From contig CM032117.1 in NCBI GenBank assembly GCA_018894105.1, positions 29,182,501-29,246,500 of the forward strand: DNA of 64,000 nucleotides, written 5' to 3'. A program made the position numbers and the translations under genes. Shown here piece by piece: positions 1-12,342 of this stretch. Position 1 is the stretch's first letter. Each line of letters starts with the position of its first letter. This DNA is from Jacaranda mimosifolia. Lineage: Eukaryota > Streptophyta > Magnoliopsida > Lamiales > Bignoniaceae. The notes under the pieces were generated by a model. The model was not told where the DNA came from. It searched no databases and saw only the letters and a list, made by a program, of their open reading frames with translations.

Positions 1-1510
1 TTTTCAAAGGCTTCAGACTTGTTCTTCATAAGAAACACGTGTCCGAACTGACTATAATCATCGGTGAAGGTGATGAAGTAGGAATAGCGTCCTCTCCCAC
101 TAACTCTTAGTGGTCCACAAACATCGGTATGGATCAAATTCAAAAGACTTGTGGAGCGCTCCGTTTGTACTACAAAAGGAGCTTTGGTTATTTTTTCCTT
201 TAAACAACAAGTAGGAAGATCCTCAATGCCACAAACATTTAGTGCTTTGAGAGCTTCTAACTTGCTCATCCTATTCTTAGAGATATGTCCAAGTCTTGTA
301 TGCCAAAAAATGGCATATTCTTGGATATCTAATTTCTTTACTTTATTGAAAGTGTATTAGTGATGGTTGAGAATCCAATATGTATAATCCTTTGTTAAGT
401 ATACCACAAACAATTAAAGAACCCATTCTTTAATGCCTTCAATCTCCCATTTGATATAGAAGGATCAAATCCTTCACTATCCAAAATGAGAATTTGAAAT
501 AATGTTCTAAACAATATATGGCACATAATAGCTAGGGTTCAATACAATTATGGAATTCCCTAAGTCCAACTTATAATACCCCTTCGGCTTTGGTCACAAC
601 TCTTGCTCCTTAGCCAAGGCGGCCGATCATATCCATATCACTTATTTTTATTCTTTTTTCTTATTCTTTTTAACAACTTACAAAGATAAGAACCACATAC
701 GATAACATATATCTATGAGGAAGAATTTATCTTTAAATGCACTTCAATAATGTACATACCCTTCCAAAGGGTTACAAGATAAGCTTTGCAATGACGGCTT
801 CCAATGGCCTATCTAGCTAAAGCAGAAACAAATATTATCGACTATTTCCTCTATAGTCTTCTTGACTCCTCCAGATGCTTTTAATAGTTGTTTTCTCTTA
901 GAGGAAGAACTTTTCTTTCTTTTACCTCCCTTTCTAGCACCCCTAGGGCCCATAGACTTGGAGGAGAAAACAAGTGTCAAAGGTTTGCCCTTATCATGGT
1001 AGTTTCCTTCTAGATCAATACTTTGATCAATAAAACTCGGTGAGGATGTAAGGATCAAATCCTCATAGAGATCATTATCTATCACTACATCCAAGCAAAA
1101 AAACCTTCTCCAAGCTTAATCATCTTTAGACTGTAGTTGATGACACATGACTTTATTCCATCCTAGCTTGAAAAATCTCTTTTGACACCATGAACTTCTC
1201 ATACCATGTTTGCTTTACAACTCTTCTAAACTTTAACCAAGGTACTATTCATGTGTCTTTAAGACTTTTAAAGTTTGTAGATGCCATCATGAGACTATAG
1301 GATTGGACTATCCTAAACCTAATCCGTGAACTTTTCACGTGTCTCTTGATCTACTTTTAATCCCGATGGGATTTAGAGCACCTTGATATAGGACATCTAT
1401 CCATTTCTAGGAATCTAGAACGATTTTTGAGGTTAAGTCAATCATGGAAGTTTGGCCGCCCGGTTGGTTTATTAGTTTCCAAAATAACGTTGAGTGGAAC
1501 ATTAAACCAT
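1..1510 (-). pseudogene. Ty1/copia gag-protease-integrase remnant (element C1), cut by window edge
   Basis: This is the first part of a copia polyprotein read on the minus strand and cut by the left window edge. From right to left it holds a mutated gag start near 1510 (an in-frame stop lies at the third codon), gag N-terminal sequence, a lysine-rich gag C-terminus at 813-1094 (SKSMGPRGARKGGKRKK), a degraded zinc-knuckle/protease region, and the integrase start at 1-110, with FTDDYS- and MKNKSEAFEK-like residues. The same order is seen more completely in the minus-strand element at 28799-32657. The frame is broken repeatedly and no open stretch exceeds about 93 codons, so it is a dead copy. 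Assignment to copia is firm; Tork-like is a guess. Confidence 0.85.
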
Positions 1511-2518
1511 TCTTGAGATTTCACAAATCCTCAAAGGTAAAAAAAAGAATAAGCATGTGATTGAATTTGATATTTAAAAACATGTTCATGGTCTTTCAAG
1601 CATGTTTTCCTCCCACTATTTTATCAAATACTTCACCCCCAAGAAGAATTCGGGAAATCATATTTTCTAATAAGAATCAAGATCCTAAAGACTTGTAAGT
1701 GGGCCCCCGTAACTGGATGTATATCCACGAGCAATCCAAAGGTAAGCAACTTTTGCTAATTGCATCTCATGCAATTCTTGATATATTTTGCCTCACCATT
1801 TCATGTACATCCCCTAATAGATGACCTCTACATTACTCTGTGTTAAGTCAAACCTACCAATAAAACTTTGATTCGAGACGGGCACCACAACATCCCCCGT
1901 GATCGAGTGTATAATGGTGGGCGTTCCCAAATCAAAGGTTCATCTCATGCAAAGTGTATGGTCACAACTTTCCACCTAAGTATGACCCTCGTGACCGGAT
2001 GTATATCACACAAAGGTGGTAGCATCGTCATGTCATATACTATTAGTAGAAGGTTTGGATTAACTAAAACTCTTTTGATTCGTATCCATTTTGACTTAAT
2101 ATTTGAAAAGCACTTAGACATTCTAAGTTGAGGGTTTTTGCTGCAAAGATCTCATCATGTTGTCTTCTTATTTAGATTTTCCATATCCTAACCATGTATC
2201 TCATACATTAATAGGATATGGAAAGTATAAATAAGTAAATGCGCCTAGCATGCTCCTAGGGTGGGATGACCATGAGCCTAACCAAGTGGTGCATTTAGAG
2301 CCATAGGTGCACCACCTAGTTGATTTTAGGTGAGTTAATTAAATCTAGCTATTATATGAGTGTATCCCATACATTCATGGGTCTTTAAAAGTCTTCATGC
2401 CTCTATGGCCTCCTTTGCTCCATGTAACTTTTACATGAGAAAGAAATCCTCACTCCTAGTGATTTTACTCTCATAACATTTACAAGGTAGACATAAAAAG
2501 GCATGCAAGCCCCAATTT
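1511..2518 (-). other. Untranslated leader of copia element C1
   Basis: Non-coding leader between LTR and gag, homologous to 32658-34596 (same strand) and to 48617-50397 (opposite strand). It ends abruptly at about 2518, where leader sequence joins LTR interior directly. The primer-binding site, several hundred bases of leader and the inner end of the LTR are therefore deleted here. Confidence 0.7.
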
Positions 2519-4508
2519 AAAAAGGAGAAGATCAACTATATCTCATGAATCCAGAAACTATCTGGAACTGGCACAGTGGAAATACAGCAACGATTGCCCA
2601 GGCAAAACTACTCCAAAATTCACAAAATTAAATATGAAACACCTAATACATAGGGAAAACTACTTTAAAAAATTGGAGCCAGATAACCTTCTGGATCGCT
2701 CCATAAAAAATCGTCAACTGGAATCTGCTGCAGGTGGATCTCCAAAACCGAGCAAGTCAAGTGCCTTACCTCTGTTGATATGATCCACACACCAAACAAT
2801 CTTCCAATTTCATCTTACTAGAAGCTGGAATTATAGAGCAGAAAATGAGGTAGTTGAGGCCGATTTTAAAGTTTGAAAGAAGAAGAAATGCAAAGCTTCA
2901 ACCCATGATGCAATGCATAAAGAGAGAGATTTTGGAGGGAATGCAAGAATCTAATTCTCACACTTTCAGCATTAAATTTGAATTTTGCATCCTCTCTATA
3001 TCTACGTATGGAGGGTGGAAGGTGTGATGCTAGTTGGCATCACACCTTCCTCAAGATGACCGCCCAAGTGGCATGCCAAGTTGGCAAAATTCAAATTTAA
3101 GTCTTACTTGAATTTCAAGTGCATTTCAATTTCATTTGGAATCTAATTCCAAATTAATTAAGATGCTAATTTAAATTAACACTTCATTTAAATTTTTCCT
3201 CCAAAAAGTATTATTCCAATTAATTAAATTAAACCCTTTAATTTAATTAATTAACCTTTGATTTAGCTCTTAAGCTTAAATTCGTCAACTTAACTCTTTA
3301 AGTCAACTTATCCAATTGATGGTCAACATGGTACCAAATAATTAAATCCTTAATTATTGGTCTAATTTAACTCTTAAGTTAGTTGATTAATGTAACACTT
3401 AAATTAATCAAACCAAAATTGACCGTTGGATTAGAAAATTGCTCTACGAATTTTGGAAGCTACTTAGCTTTTGTGTGTGACCCAATAGGTGCTATCATTC
3501 ATTGGACATGGGCTAACAACTCTTTGTGACTTTTGAATATCTTATATTTATTTTAGCTTAAAACTAATCAACTCAATTCAATTAATCTCATTAATTGAAA
3601 AGTACCTAATCTCCATGGTCGATGTCCCCAACTAATTGGCCAAAATGAATATTTTGGAGAACCATCATAGCTCCATGCGTACCATGCAAATACGGTCCTT
3701 CCATCTCCTATCTCCCAAAAGAGGCCTAGAGCAAGATATTTGTCGGTTCCCTAATAGCCAAATACTTTGTTTCTATTCTCAATGTTTGATTTGCTTATGT
3801 GACCTCAGCTTCGAAAAACTTATTTTCCAAATTGACACACCAGCTTGCGCAAGAATTTCTTGGAATCGATCATTATAGAATACCTAAGAGATGCACTCGC
3901 CCTCACAAAAGTGAAGAGGCGGATTCCATCTTGGATCTCACAAATCTCCATGCTAAATAGCTCATACCCAACCTCAACCTGAAAGACCCGCTAAGTGGTT
4001 AAGGAAGAGTCAAAGCATGAGGACTGGACACAAGGTTACCATGGATCCTTAGGTCAGAGGACTAATAATATGTACTAGCGTAAGCGGGAGATTTGTTCAC
4101 TACCGACTTGCCACTACAACTATCTAGTAGATAGTGTCTTATTCTCTAATAAGCACCTACTAACATGCACCCGTATCTCATATAGATTGCTCATGGAATG
4201 GACCAATAACTAACTCTTGGATTTATGCATCGTTAGTGCAAGTCTATCCGGATCTTAGATGCCCCGTCTCTTAAGATCCTATAACTTGAAAGATTGAAGA
4301 TCACGATCGTGTAAGACTTATTCCATGGTCATTGAACCAAGTCCCATAGTCATGTGTGATCTAAGGGCTTCATCTAAATGCAAGTAAAGTAATATGAAGC
4401 ATAAGATGAAGGTGGTCATATAAAGAATATCATTCAATTAAGATTGTTTTATAAGAAAATAGCTTTTACAAGGCCAATCTAATTGGCTTGTCGGACACTA
4501 TTCCAATA
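2519..4508 (-). repeat. 5' LTR of copia element C1 (inner end deleted)
   Basis: About 2 kb of LTR, homologous to 61357-63306 and, on the other strand, to 54263-56420. The outer edge reads ACTATTCCAATA, the complement of the family LTR start TGTTGGAATAGT with one C-to-T change. The inner edge is missing because of the deletion at 2518. A TATA-like stretch (TCTATATCTACG) lies near 2993-3005. Eight bases separate this LTR from the gypsy-type element that follows. Confidence 0.75.
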
Positions 4509-4516
4509 GGCAAAGC

Positions 4517-4929
4517 TGAGCGCTAGATGTGCTATCAAACATACCTACGTAATTCCCTGATTTTTATGAATTACCATATGCTCATGTAATCCCCTAATTT
4601 TTAGAAATATAAAATGGTAAAGATAAAATGGAAGGAAACATATATAATTGAATTGAGGATTTGTAGCCTAGATTTGAGAAATGCTTATCTCTAAGAACTA
4701 TATTACATAAAAGTAATGTAAATTTTATTTCTTTATACACAAGTACATAGAAAAGTAATTCGGTATTTCACTTTATTTTCACTAGAAATTGAGAACTGAC
4801 TTAAGCATTGAGGGGTTTTCGCTGGAAACCTTTTTGAAGCCCCTAACCAACTCTGTTTTGTAGGACTATCTAGTGTGCACAAGAGTTTTTCTAGTGTTGA
4901 CTCATTGTGCAGGTAAAATATTTACTTCA
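4517..4929 (+). repeat. 5' LTR of the small gypsy element
   Basis: 413 bp starting TGAGCGCTAGATG and ending ATTTACTTCA. It aligns end to end with 6998-7409, including the shared blocks TAATCCCCTAATTTTT, AAAATGGTRAAGATAAAATGG and GGGTTTTCG near the 3' end. Confidence 0.85.
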
Positions 4930-4949
4930 ATTGGTACTGTCTGTGGAAA
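4930..4949 (+). other. Degenerate gypsy primer-binding site
   Basis: ATTGGTACTGTCTGTGG directly follows the LTR. It differs by only a few bases from the ATTGGCGCCGTCTGTGGG consensus common after 5' LTRs of plant Tat and related gypsy elements. Confidence 0.65.
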
Positions 4950-5339
4950 ATTATTTGAGTTTAAAGCATGAGGGAAAACATAGCAAATCGGGATGTACAA
5001 CGTGAATTGGAGGATAATGCTCAATCTGTTTGCTAGACCCAGGGGCCTTGTATGAACGAACAATAAGGTTGCAATTTTAATCTGGCTCAGTTTAACACAA
5101 AATAATTTGCGAATTTGGTAGACATCACTGTTGATGTTGTATTGGCCAAGCATAGGCTGATTCCTTAGGTAAGGCAAGTTCCAAAGAGAATGCCTCAATC
5201 CTTGCGAGTTGCACGATAAACATAACCAAATCCAATTTTAAAAGTTGATTCACCACTGCCTAATCCTCGAGAACTAGGAGATTTGGAATATAAGGGTTCT
5301 CTATCTATCTGGCTAGTCAATCATATGGTTGGATGGTAG

Positions 5340-5990
5340 GATTTGCCTTTAGAAGTGGTCAGGATAAGGCTTGAGATGGAGGACATGCATAGGGCTCTTG
5401 CTGGAAAGCACACCATCAAATGAAAAGAGGTTGCTTTTAGTGATGAGATCATGGCTGACCTAATTCCATTGAACTTTCACACTATGAACATACTGAATTA
5501 CCCAGGATTATCATATCTCGCTGAACATCTCTACAATTTTGAACATTCTGCATTGCTGTATTAGTATATTGAGGGTCTCAAGTGTAGAATGTTTGTCAAT
5601 ATTTTTGCAGGTGTGGCCCAGAAGTGGTTTAGTCAGTCACCAACTTAACTAGATGTTTCTCTAACCATTCTCTAGTAGCAAGCAGTATCAAAAGACATCG
5701 CCTAGCTTATTTAACATACGTCAAGAAAAAAGGGAATTTTTGCATAGCTATGTTAAGAGATTCACTGCTGAGGCCTTGGAAGTACCAACAACACTTGCAA
5801 GAGACATTGGCTAGTACCTTCTCTAGGAGATTGAGAAAGGGACCATTCTTTGACAATCTGGTAAGAAACCTATCTTGGATTTTGGTGACTTGTTATCGAG
5901 AGTAGAAAAATACATCAATTTGGAAGAGGCGAACACTGGCAAAGATTTGGTGGATAAGTGTAAAGATCACAAGGATGATTAGTCAGTAAC
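5340..5990 (+). pseudogene. Tat-like gypsy gag remnant
   Basis: Translation in pieces gives the retrotransposon gag core: residues like CRMFVNIFAGVAQKWF, then SYVKRFTAEALEVP, then GKKPILDFGDLLSRVEKYI before NLEEA. That is the usual order for plant gypsy gag capsid domains. At least six in-frame stops and probable small indels interrupt it, and no long open frame survives. The segment from about 5990 to 6297 carries lysine-rich coding debris and an AT-rich stretch, with no RT or integrase. Confidence 0.7.
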
Positions 5991-6297
5991 TAAGAAACCT
6001 CAAGTCGAGGAGAAAGATAAGGAAAAGAAAAAGTTTTTCCTTTCTCCCAAACTTGAACAACTTTTTTCTTAACGCTTATGCTTGTTTAATTTATGTCTTT
6101 TGTTTCTTAAACTTATGATATTTTGAATAATTGATTCCATTATGTGATCAATAAAGTTGTTATTTTCAATAATTTACATTCTTAAGAATAATAGATATTT
6201 GGCACGTATGTGTGAAAGATAAGGGTGTGAAGGCATAGATTCACATTGAAAAGAAGTCTGTTGAGACTTAGTGTGATCTTGAAAGGCCTTTGGATGA

Positions 6298-6753
6298 GCT
6301 TTTAAAATTAAGTTCAGGATTGACCTCAATGAAGTCGATGCTAAAAATATAAGATTGCATATAGACGTTGAAATTAAGGATAGGATTGACCTTGATGAAG
6401 TTGTTATTCAAGATGCAGGATTGCATCTAGTCAGTAAACTTAAAGTTAGGATTAACCTTACTAAAATTGTTGTTGAAGATATAGGATTGCATCTAGTTAT
6501 TAAACTTAAGGTCAAGATTGACCTCAATAAAATTGTTGTTGAAGATGCAGGATTGTATTTAGCTTTTAGAGTTAAGGTTAGGATGGACCTTGATGAAATT
6601 GCTATTAATAAACCCTCCGAGAGAAATGCTAGTAACCACTACAAGATAGGGAAGAGATTGAATTTGAAAAGTGAATTAAATGGCAACACAAGAGAGATTC
6701 ATAACCGTACACGTGTCTTGATGGAAGAAGCAAACAACACCATTAGATTGTAA
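6298..6753 (+). repeat. 66-bp tandem repeat with an open 22-residue-per-unit frame
   Basis: Five units (the first partial) with an exact 66-bp period. Units 2 to 5 begin with TTG at 6355, 6421, 6487 and 6553. Because 66 is a multiple of three, one frame stays open from 6298 to the stop at 6751-6753. It encodes a repeat of the type LHLVxKLKVxIDLxKIVVED followed by an asparagine-rich tail. There is no ATG at the beginning, so expression is doubtful. It lies 245 bp upstream of the 3' LTR, where Tat-type elements often carry variable tandem repeats. A protein-coding role is possible but unproven. Confidence 0.75.
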
Positions 6754-6997
6754 AAAGAGTGCGAGAATCTATAATGTGTGACCCTTGGTATGGGACTGAA
6801 AAGACATTTTAATTGGTAAACTAAATGCTAACCGCCTTAATTTCCCACTGAAATGGGGAGAATAGTGGTACCACCAAACTAGTTATGCTCCTGCTACATA
6901 AACTAACATGATAAGCTGGAGGCAAAGGTAACCTGGCAAGCTGGTAAGCTGGAGGCAAAGCTAACCAAGCAAAGCTGGCATGCTTTGAAGGTAAAAT

Positions 6998-7409
6998 TGA
7001 GTGCCAGATACGCTATCCCACATCCTCGCATAATCCCCTAATTTTTAGGAATTACCATATCCCAACATAATCCCCTAATTTTTGGGAATTTAAAATGGTG
7101 AAGATAAAATGGAAAGAAAGAAATATAACTGAATCCACATTTGTAGCCGAGATCTGAGATATGCTTATCTCTAAGAATAATATCACATAAAAGTAAGGTA
7201 AATTTTATTTCTTTAACACGAGCACACAAAAAAAGCAATTCAATATTTCACTCTATTTTCACCAGAAATTGAAAACTGACTTAAGCATTCATGGGTTTTC
7301 GTCGGAAACCTTTCTGGCGCCCCTAACCGACTCTATTTTGTAGGATTATTCACTGTACACTAGAGTTTGTTCAGTGTTGACTTATTGTGAAAGTAAAATA
7401 TTTACATCA
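6998..7409 (+). repeat. 3' LTR of the small gypsy element
   Basis: 412 bp aligned with 4517-4929. It starts TGAGTGCCAGATAC and ends ATTTACATCA. The two LTRs differ visibly at scattered positions, so the insertion is not recent. Confidence 0.85.
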
Positions 7410-8428
7410 CAAATAATTCTTAACTTTCAAAATATATGTTTATTTCTTGTCTTGCTTTTGTTGATACTTATGCGATCATGCTTCTATTGTTCCTTCTTTT
7501 TTAATCGTTGAGCGGGGTTAGATGCCATTTGGCATGGACATTGGTGAGGGATTTAGAGAAATGTGTTGCCTTTCTCATCAAAAAGTCCGGCAAATTTAGT
7601 TGAGGACTAGTGATGTCTCTAGAAATTATCTACTACCTTTTCTCATTGGGAAGTCTGGCCTATTTAGATGTTTTGTAGTTTTTTCAATCATTGCCATTTC
7701 TCGTCCGGAAGTCCGGGCATTGGAGTTTCATTTATCAACCTTCTTTGTTGAGGAGTCTATATCGATTATTGAAAGGATTATAATAATTGCTTTTGGAATT
7801 CTCTGATTTGTTTGCTAAAAGTTTTGTGTACATTAAATTATTAGTCTGGAAATAAAAAGTAAATGTAGCAACACTCATGATGTTAAAATTTCATTGAAGA
7901 CTAAAGTAAAATGATACATGTCATGTGATAAAGTAGATAGTAGATGGCAAATCATATTTCAAATTAATTCTATCCAGTTGTTGATTATTCTATCTCTTGC
8001 GACTGTATTTTTCTTTTCTTGTTGGATTGATCTTTAACCCCCACGTGCAGGTTATTGTTAGGTTTATTACCTTTGGAACACCTTTTTGTCGATCTATATG
8101 GTGTGACATTTCCATGCTTCCTCAATATTACAAGTCAGCTCTCTTGTCCATGCAGCTGACGAGAACTTTATTTTTTGGTGGTATGTTGATACAATTGCTC
8201 AGAAATCACTTAACTTGGTTCACCAAGAATTGAGCTATATACGAATGGGGCATCGATGACTTGGTATTGCACCATTAAGGATCGTCTTTTTGGTGATGTT
8301 CCCAGTGATGTAGGATGGAGCCAAGCGACATGTTATAGGAACCTTTGAACCCCACGAGAGCGGTATTGATTGGTATTACTATTATTGGGTCGACATCCAT
8401 TCTATTCACAGTGGAAAGGAATAGTATG
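7410..8428. other. Unassigned sequence with an exon-like fragment
   Basis: No complete gene is visible. Around 7580-7720 a motif like AAGTCCGGC recurs three times. A pyrimidine-rich stretch ending CACGTGCAG at 8041-8049 looks like a splice acceptor. It is followed by about 190 bases of open frame (FGTPFCRSIWCDIS, then LPQYYKSALLSMQLTR) and then by frameshifted coding-like sequence to about 8420. I do not recognise the protein. It could be a host exon fragment or retroelement debris. Confidence 0.35.
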
Positions 8429-8633
8429 TGTTGGAATAGTACCCCGCAGCCAATTAGATTGACATGTAAACTATTTCACTTGTGATACAATTTTGATTGA
8501 ATAATATTCAAATATAATGGCCATTTTCATCTTATGCTTAATTTTTTCACTCGCATTTGGTTGGAGCCTTTGGATCATACATGAGTATGGGACTTGGTCA
8601 CGTACTGGGTGATGATCATGAAATAAGCCTTAC
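8429..8633 (+). repeat. First 205 bp of a plus-strand copia LTR, interrupted by C2
   Basis: Begins with the LTR start TGTTGGAATAGTACCCC and runs colinearly with other family LTRs until AATAAGCCTTAC. It resumes at 43766 with CTTACATGATTGTGATC. In the uninterrupted LTR at 54263 these two parts are adjacent (near 54451-54468). Confidence 0.85.
8629..8633. repeat. Left target-site duplication of C2 (CTTAC)
   Basis: The 5-bp direct repeat matches 43766-43770 and abuts the LTR terminus TGAAAGCTAG. Confidence 0.85.
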
Positions 8634-8952
8634 TGAAAGCTAGTAAAGCACTAGGATTCAATTATAAAAACTTCAAAAGCTTAATAAACTAGTGCTTACA
8701 TGCTAACTAGGATCAAATCATACTTGAGATTCAAATTAGGATAGAGCGTTACCTTGAAATTGCAAATCCAAGGAGAATGAGGCAAACTCTTTACCTTTCC
8801 AGAAATTGCCAGAAAATGCACAGTAGGAGAGGAGCGATATTTGCCTATTTCAAATCACCTCAAAAAATCACAAAAAAATTAGTGGAGATGCTCAACACCT
8901 TGAGGAACTCTTAGTGAAAAATTCAAATCGAAAAGCTATTTGGATCTCCTTG
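8634..8952 (-). repeat. Inner-end part of the 3' LTR of C2
   Basis: Aligns with 34611 to about 34930, starting from TGAAAGCTAGT. Homology stops near GGATCTCCTTG at about 8950. The middle of this LTR (about 565 bp in the intact copy) is missing. The rest of it resumes near 27439. Confidence 0.75.
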
Positions 8953-11900
8953 CACTAATACTGTTCTAAAAGGTATTCTATTGCTACAAAAATCACTCCG
9001 TAGCAAAAGACTGTTTAAAACGGTGTCGTTTTGCCTTTGCTACGCCTAAATATTGTAACAAAAATTTTTTATTTACTACACTATAATTTTTGTAGTAAAA
9101 ATGGTAATTTTTGTAGCAAAAGAAATGGCTCCAAAATTTGGAGCGAAAATCCTACCAAATTTTTTACTATTTATGCTTTTTAGGATAAGTATTTTTTTTC
9201 TTCTTTATTTTCAGTTTTGTTTTCTTCATATTTTTAAAAATTTCATCAAAAAATCTCTCACATTCATCTTTCTCCCCCGTAAGCCCTCTTTCCCAGCATC
9301 TCATAAAACTTTCTTCGTTGTCAGATTTTCGCTTCTTCTTACCTCTAATTTGCCATACAATCCACCCACCCACCTCTTGGATGTTACAATTGGCCAAATA
9401 TTAGAATTTTTTGAAGAAGCCGTAATAGTTGATATGGGTTAGGTTGAAGAGGCTATGGGTTGAGTTATCAAAGGTGAGTACTAATGTTTGTTTAAGTTAT
9501 TTTGAAATTTTGAAGTCTTTTTTGTTAAAGTAAATGTGTAGGATGATATGGGTTTTTCTTTTTTAAGTTTTTTAGGTATTGTAATGGGTGTTTGTTGTTG
9601 AATCGGGTCTTTCAGAAGTTAATATGACATCTCAGGTATGATCCCATGTTTCTAAATTCATCTTTAACACTAAGTTTTTCTAAGTTTTCTGATTCTTCTA
9701 TGGGTATTAAGTTTCTGCAGTAAGTTAGAGAGTGGAGCTTGAAGATACCCATTTTAGGTGAGGTATTTTTTTTATGAAAAGATTGTAGTATTTGAAAAAC
9801 TAGAAATTGCTTGATTTTGTTTGATATAAGGAAAACGTTGTTGGTATTACATTGGCTATAGCAAGAGAAGATATCATAATTATTTGGTTATTGGTGTTCC
9901 ATTCTACACTCGGTATTTTATAAGTTTGACCAATTTTTTGTTCACAAAGCACACCAGTGCTCTTACTCTTCAGGTACTTCTTACTCTATTCCATGTTAAT
10001 ACCTTTTTTGAAAGTAAAAACATTTTTGAAAGGAACTGGTAGGAATTTGGCTGTTGTTTTATATTTCAAGTTTGGAACCGTCCATATTGCTGGCAGTATA
10101 TTTTAGATGCTCTTGTAGGTTTCAAAGCTGCTATATATATACATATATGCTGTGCTGTGCTAGTTGTAGAAAACCCACTTTTTTCGAGTTGAGAACTTTC
10201 TGGGTCTTGGTCGGTACCCGAATATTGGAGGATTCATGAGGGTCCTGAACCGGCCAAGCATTGCCCATTTTTCCTTTTTGAGTCAAATATTTCAATCAGT
10301 GGTTGTGTAGATATTTGAGGAGGTGGCATCATTTTTTTCATGGATCAGACAAATATATGTTTTAAGTTTTTCTATGTCTGTAGATTTTGAGCTCTCAGTT
10401 TTAGAAATTGGAACTTATTGGTGAAATTAATTAGCGTTGAAACTGATTCAACAAAATCTTTTGAGAATGATGGGTAGTTTTGACTTCTGACCTCTTTCAC
10501 TTTCTTAGCTCCTTAAGTTTTATTTTCCTATTGCATTTAATTGTTTATGTCCCTGTTTCTGTGGGATAAGTCATCAATTATGAGACAATTAATGATACTT
10601 TGAGGTTACGGACTTGAACAAAATATATATGGAGGCATTTGTTTGATCAAGTCTGCTTCTTTGAACAACTTTGGGAGCAACAGATAATTGTAGGTTTTTG
10701 TTATGGCCGAGAAAGATGTTGGGTTGTTTGAGAATCGAGGTATACCCTTTTTGAAAGGAATAGATGCATATGTCAATTTGGCCACAATATACTATGTTGG
10801 CATAGTTGGTAGTATTTGCACATGCCACAAGTTCTTTGTTTTGTGGACAAATATATCCATATTATTTATGTCTAATTGTTCCCAGGGCATGCATAATTGC
10901 TGCTTGTTTGTGGATGAATGTACCCATTTAATTATCTTTGGTCATATCTTCGCATTAGCATTTTTTATTAACAAAAGTTCTTTGTTTTTAGCTATGGTGT
11001 AAAGGGCATGAAATGAGGGTGGGGGACAATTGCATTATGAATGAAATGCAGAGAGAAAAATTGTTTTATCTCTTTACCTATCAGTAGATCATTTGGTTGA
11101 GAACTAAGTGCATCTCATCCACTAATTCATTCATGGTTAAGTTCTATTTGGCAAGCCAGGAATATGTCATCAAGTAAACCTCTAAAACTTGTAGCATTTC
11201 CCAATTCCAGATGAGTAACCAATTGGCTAGTAGGCATTCCAAAAACTGAACCAGAAACATAATTTGAGCCAGAAACAAAAACATAAACTATACCATGACC
11301 AAAATACAGAAACAACTTAGTTTGCACAAACTGATTCCCAGAAACTGAACTCAGAAGACAGAAAAACCAAATCTGAGCCAAGGAAACCTAAGGGGCAAAA
11401 CTACAAAATTCCAACAACCAAAGGCATCAAATCTGTAAAGTATGTATTTTCAATTCCTTAGGGAGATTAGCACTAATGAAATATATCTTCTAGCCAGCTA
11501 CTATCAAAGCTTAATTAACTACTGGTTTGATCCTTATCAACATCCTTAAATAATGCTAACTTAGTGTAATTAATATGGGACCTTTCTCCTTAATCCTAGC
11601 TTTAACTGTCCATTTTTTGTATTTTATGAAAGTTGTTAAATGTTCTTGATTCTTGAATAGTCAAAAGCCACGTGCTGGCTTCTCCCCTTCTGTGCTTTAG
11701 AATGAAATACATCACCAGCTGGGTGTACCATTATGCCGTATTCTGGGAAAAATTATCAAATATCTTATTGCTAATTTCTGACATTAGGAATTTAATGATG
11801 CCATTATATATAGCATGATACCTACAACTTTAGAAGAATAAGGTTGAGGTATATCTCTTCATTGTACTTAATTGTCTATACTAAAATGAGCACTATCCTT

Positions 11901-12189
11901 TTATATTGTTGTAAACCATGCAAATCTAATTCTCATTTCTAGAATCTTTGCATTTGCTGGATTCTTTTTTTCTAGTTTATAATTTGTTTTTCCTACTATA
12001 TGCCATGCTATAAGACCACTACTATATGAAAAAAAAAAAAAAAAAGCACTCATTTCAATGAAAATGAATAATAGGCATCTCAAATTTGCAATAGTATATT
12101 ATATCTTCATTGTACGTCTTTGATGGAAAATGAATAGTTTTGTTATGATCTTGAGGGACTTGAAGAAAACCAGTTAAGAGGCTGGTGAC
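8953..12189. other. 3.2 kb of unassigned AT-rich DNA, possibly starting with a CACTA-type end
   Basis: The block opens with CACTAATACTG. It then carries a cluster of direct and inverted GTAGCAA/TTGCTAC-type motifs to about 9120, much like transposon subterminal repeats. A CT-rich, 5'-UTR-like stretch follows at 9265-9380, with possible splice signals (CATCTCAGGTATG near 9635). I see no convincing coding domain. Small open frames (for example 9101-9442 and 10703-11002) show no recognisable motif. A run of 17 A lies at 12029-12045. No matching TAGTG end was found on the right. Confidence 0.35.
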
Positions 12190-12342
12190 ATATATATATA
12201 TATATATATATATAAATAAGGATAATAAAATAAATTAGGGCAAATCCTATAATTTCTATAATGTCCTTCTTGCAAAGAACAAAAAATTAGCACTAATTAT
12301 AAAATATTTTTAGTTTCTTTATATTTCTAAATATTTCTTTCT

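Larger units (their letters stand above)
4517..7409 (+). mobile_element. Non-autonomous Tat-like Ty3/gypsy element, 2.9 kb
   Basis: Two similar 412-413 bp LTRs (4517-4929 and 6998-7409) flank about 2.07 kb of internal sequence. The internal part has a degenerate primer site directly after the first LTR, a stop-riddled gag and a 66-bp tandem repeat near the 3' end. Protease, RT, RNase H and integrase are absent, so the element would depend on an autonomous relative. The Tat assignment rests on gag residues and the primer-site sequence. No clean 5-bp target duplication is visible: the left flank is AAAGC and the right flank CAAAT. The ten bases AGGCAAAGCT occur both just outside the left LTR (4508-4517) and inside near the right LTR (6953-6962). 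Confidence 0.8.

Noticed and set aside
813..1094. 93-codon frame as an independent basic protein
   Set aside because: It is the gag C-terminal region of a copia element, as shown by its match to 31861-32259 and 50952-51176.
4512..7414. Five-base target duplication around the small gypsy element
   Set aside because: The flanks AAAGC and CAAAT do not match.
9101..9442. 113-codon frame as a protein gene
   Set aside because: Low-complexity F/L/I-rich translation over T-rich DNA, with an opposing frame of equal quality and no motif.
10703..11002. 99-codon frame as a secreted or membrane protein
   Set aside because: No recognisable family, no supporting context, and length expected by chance.
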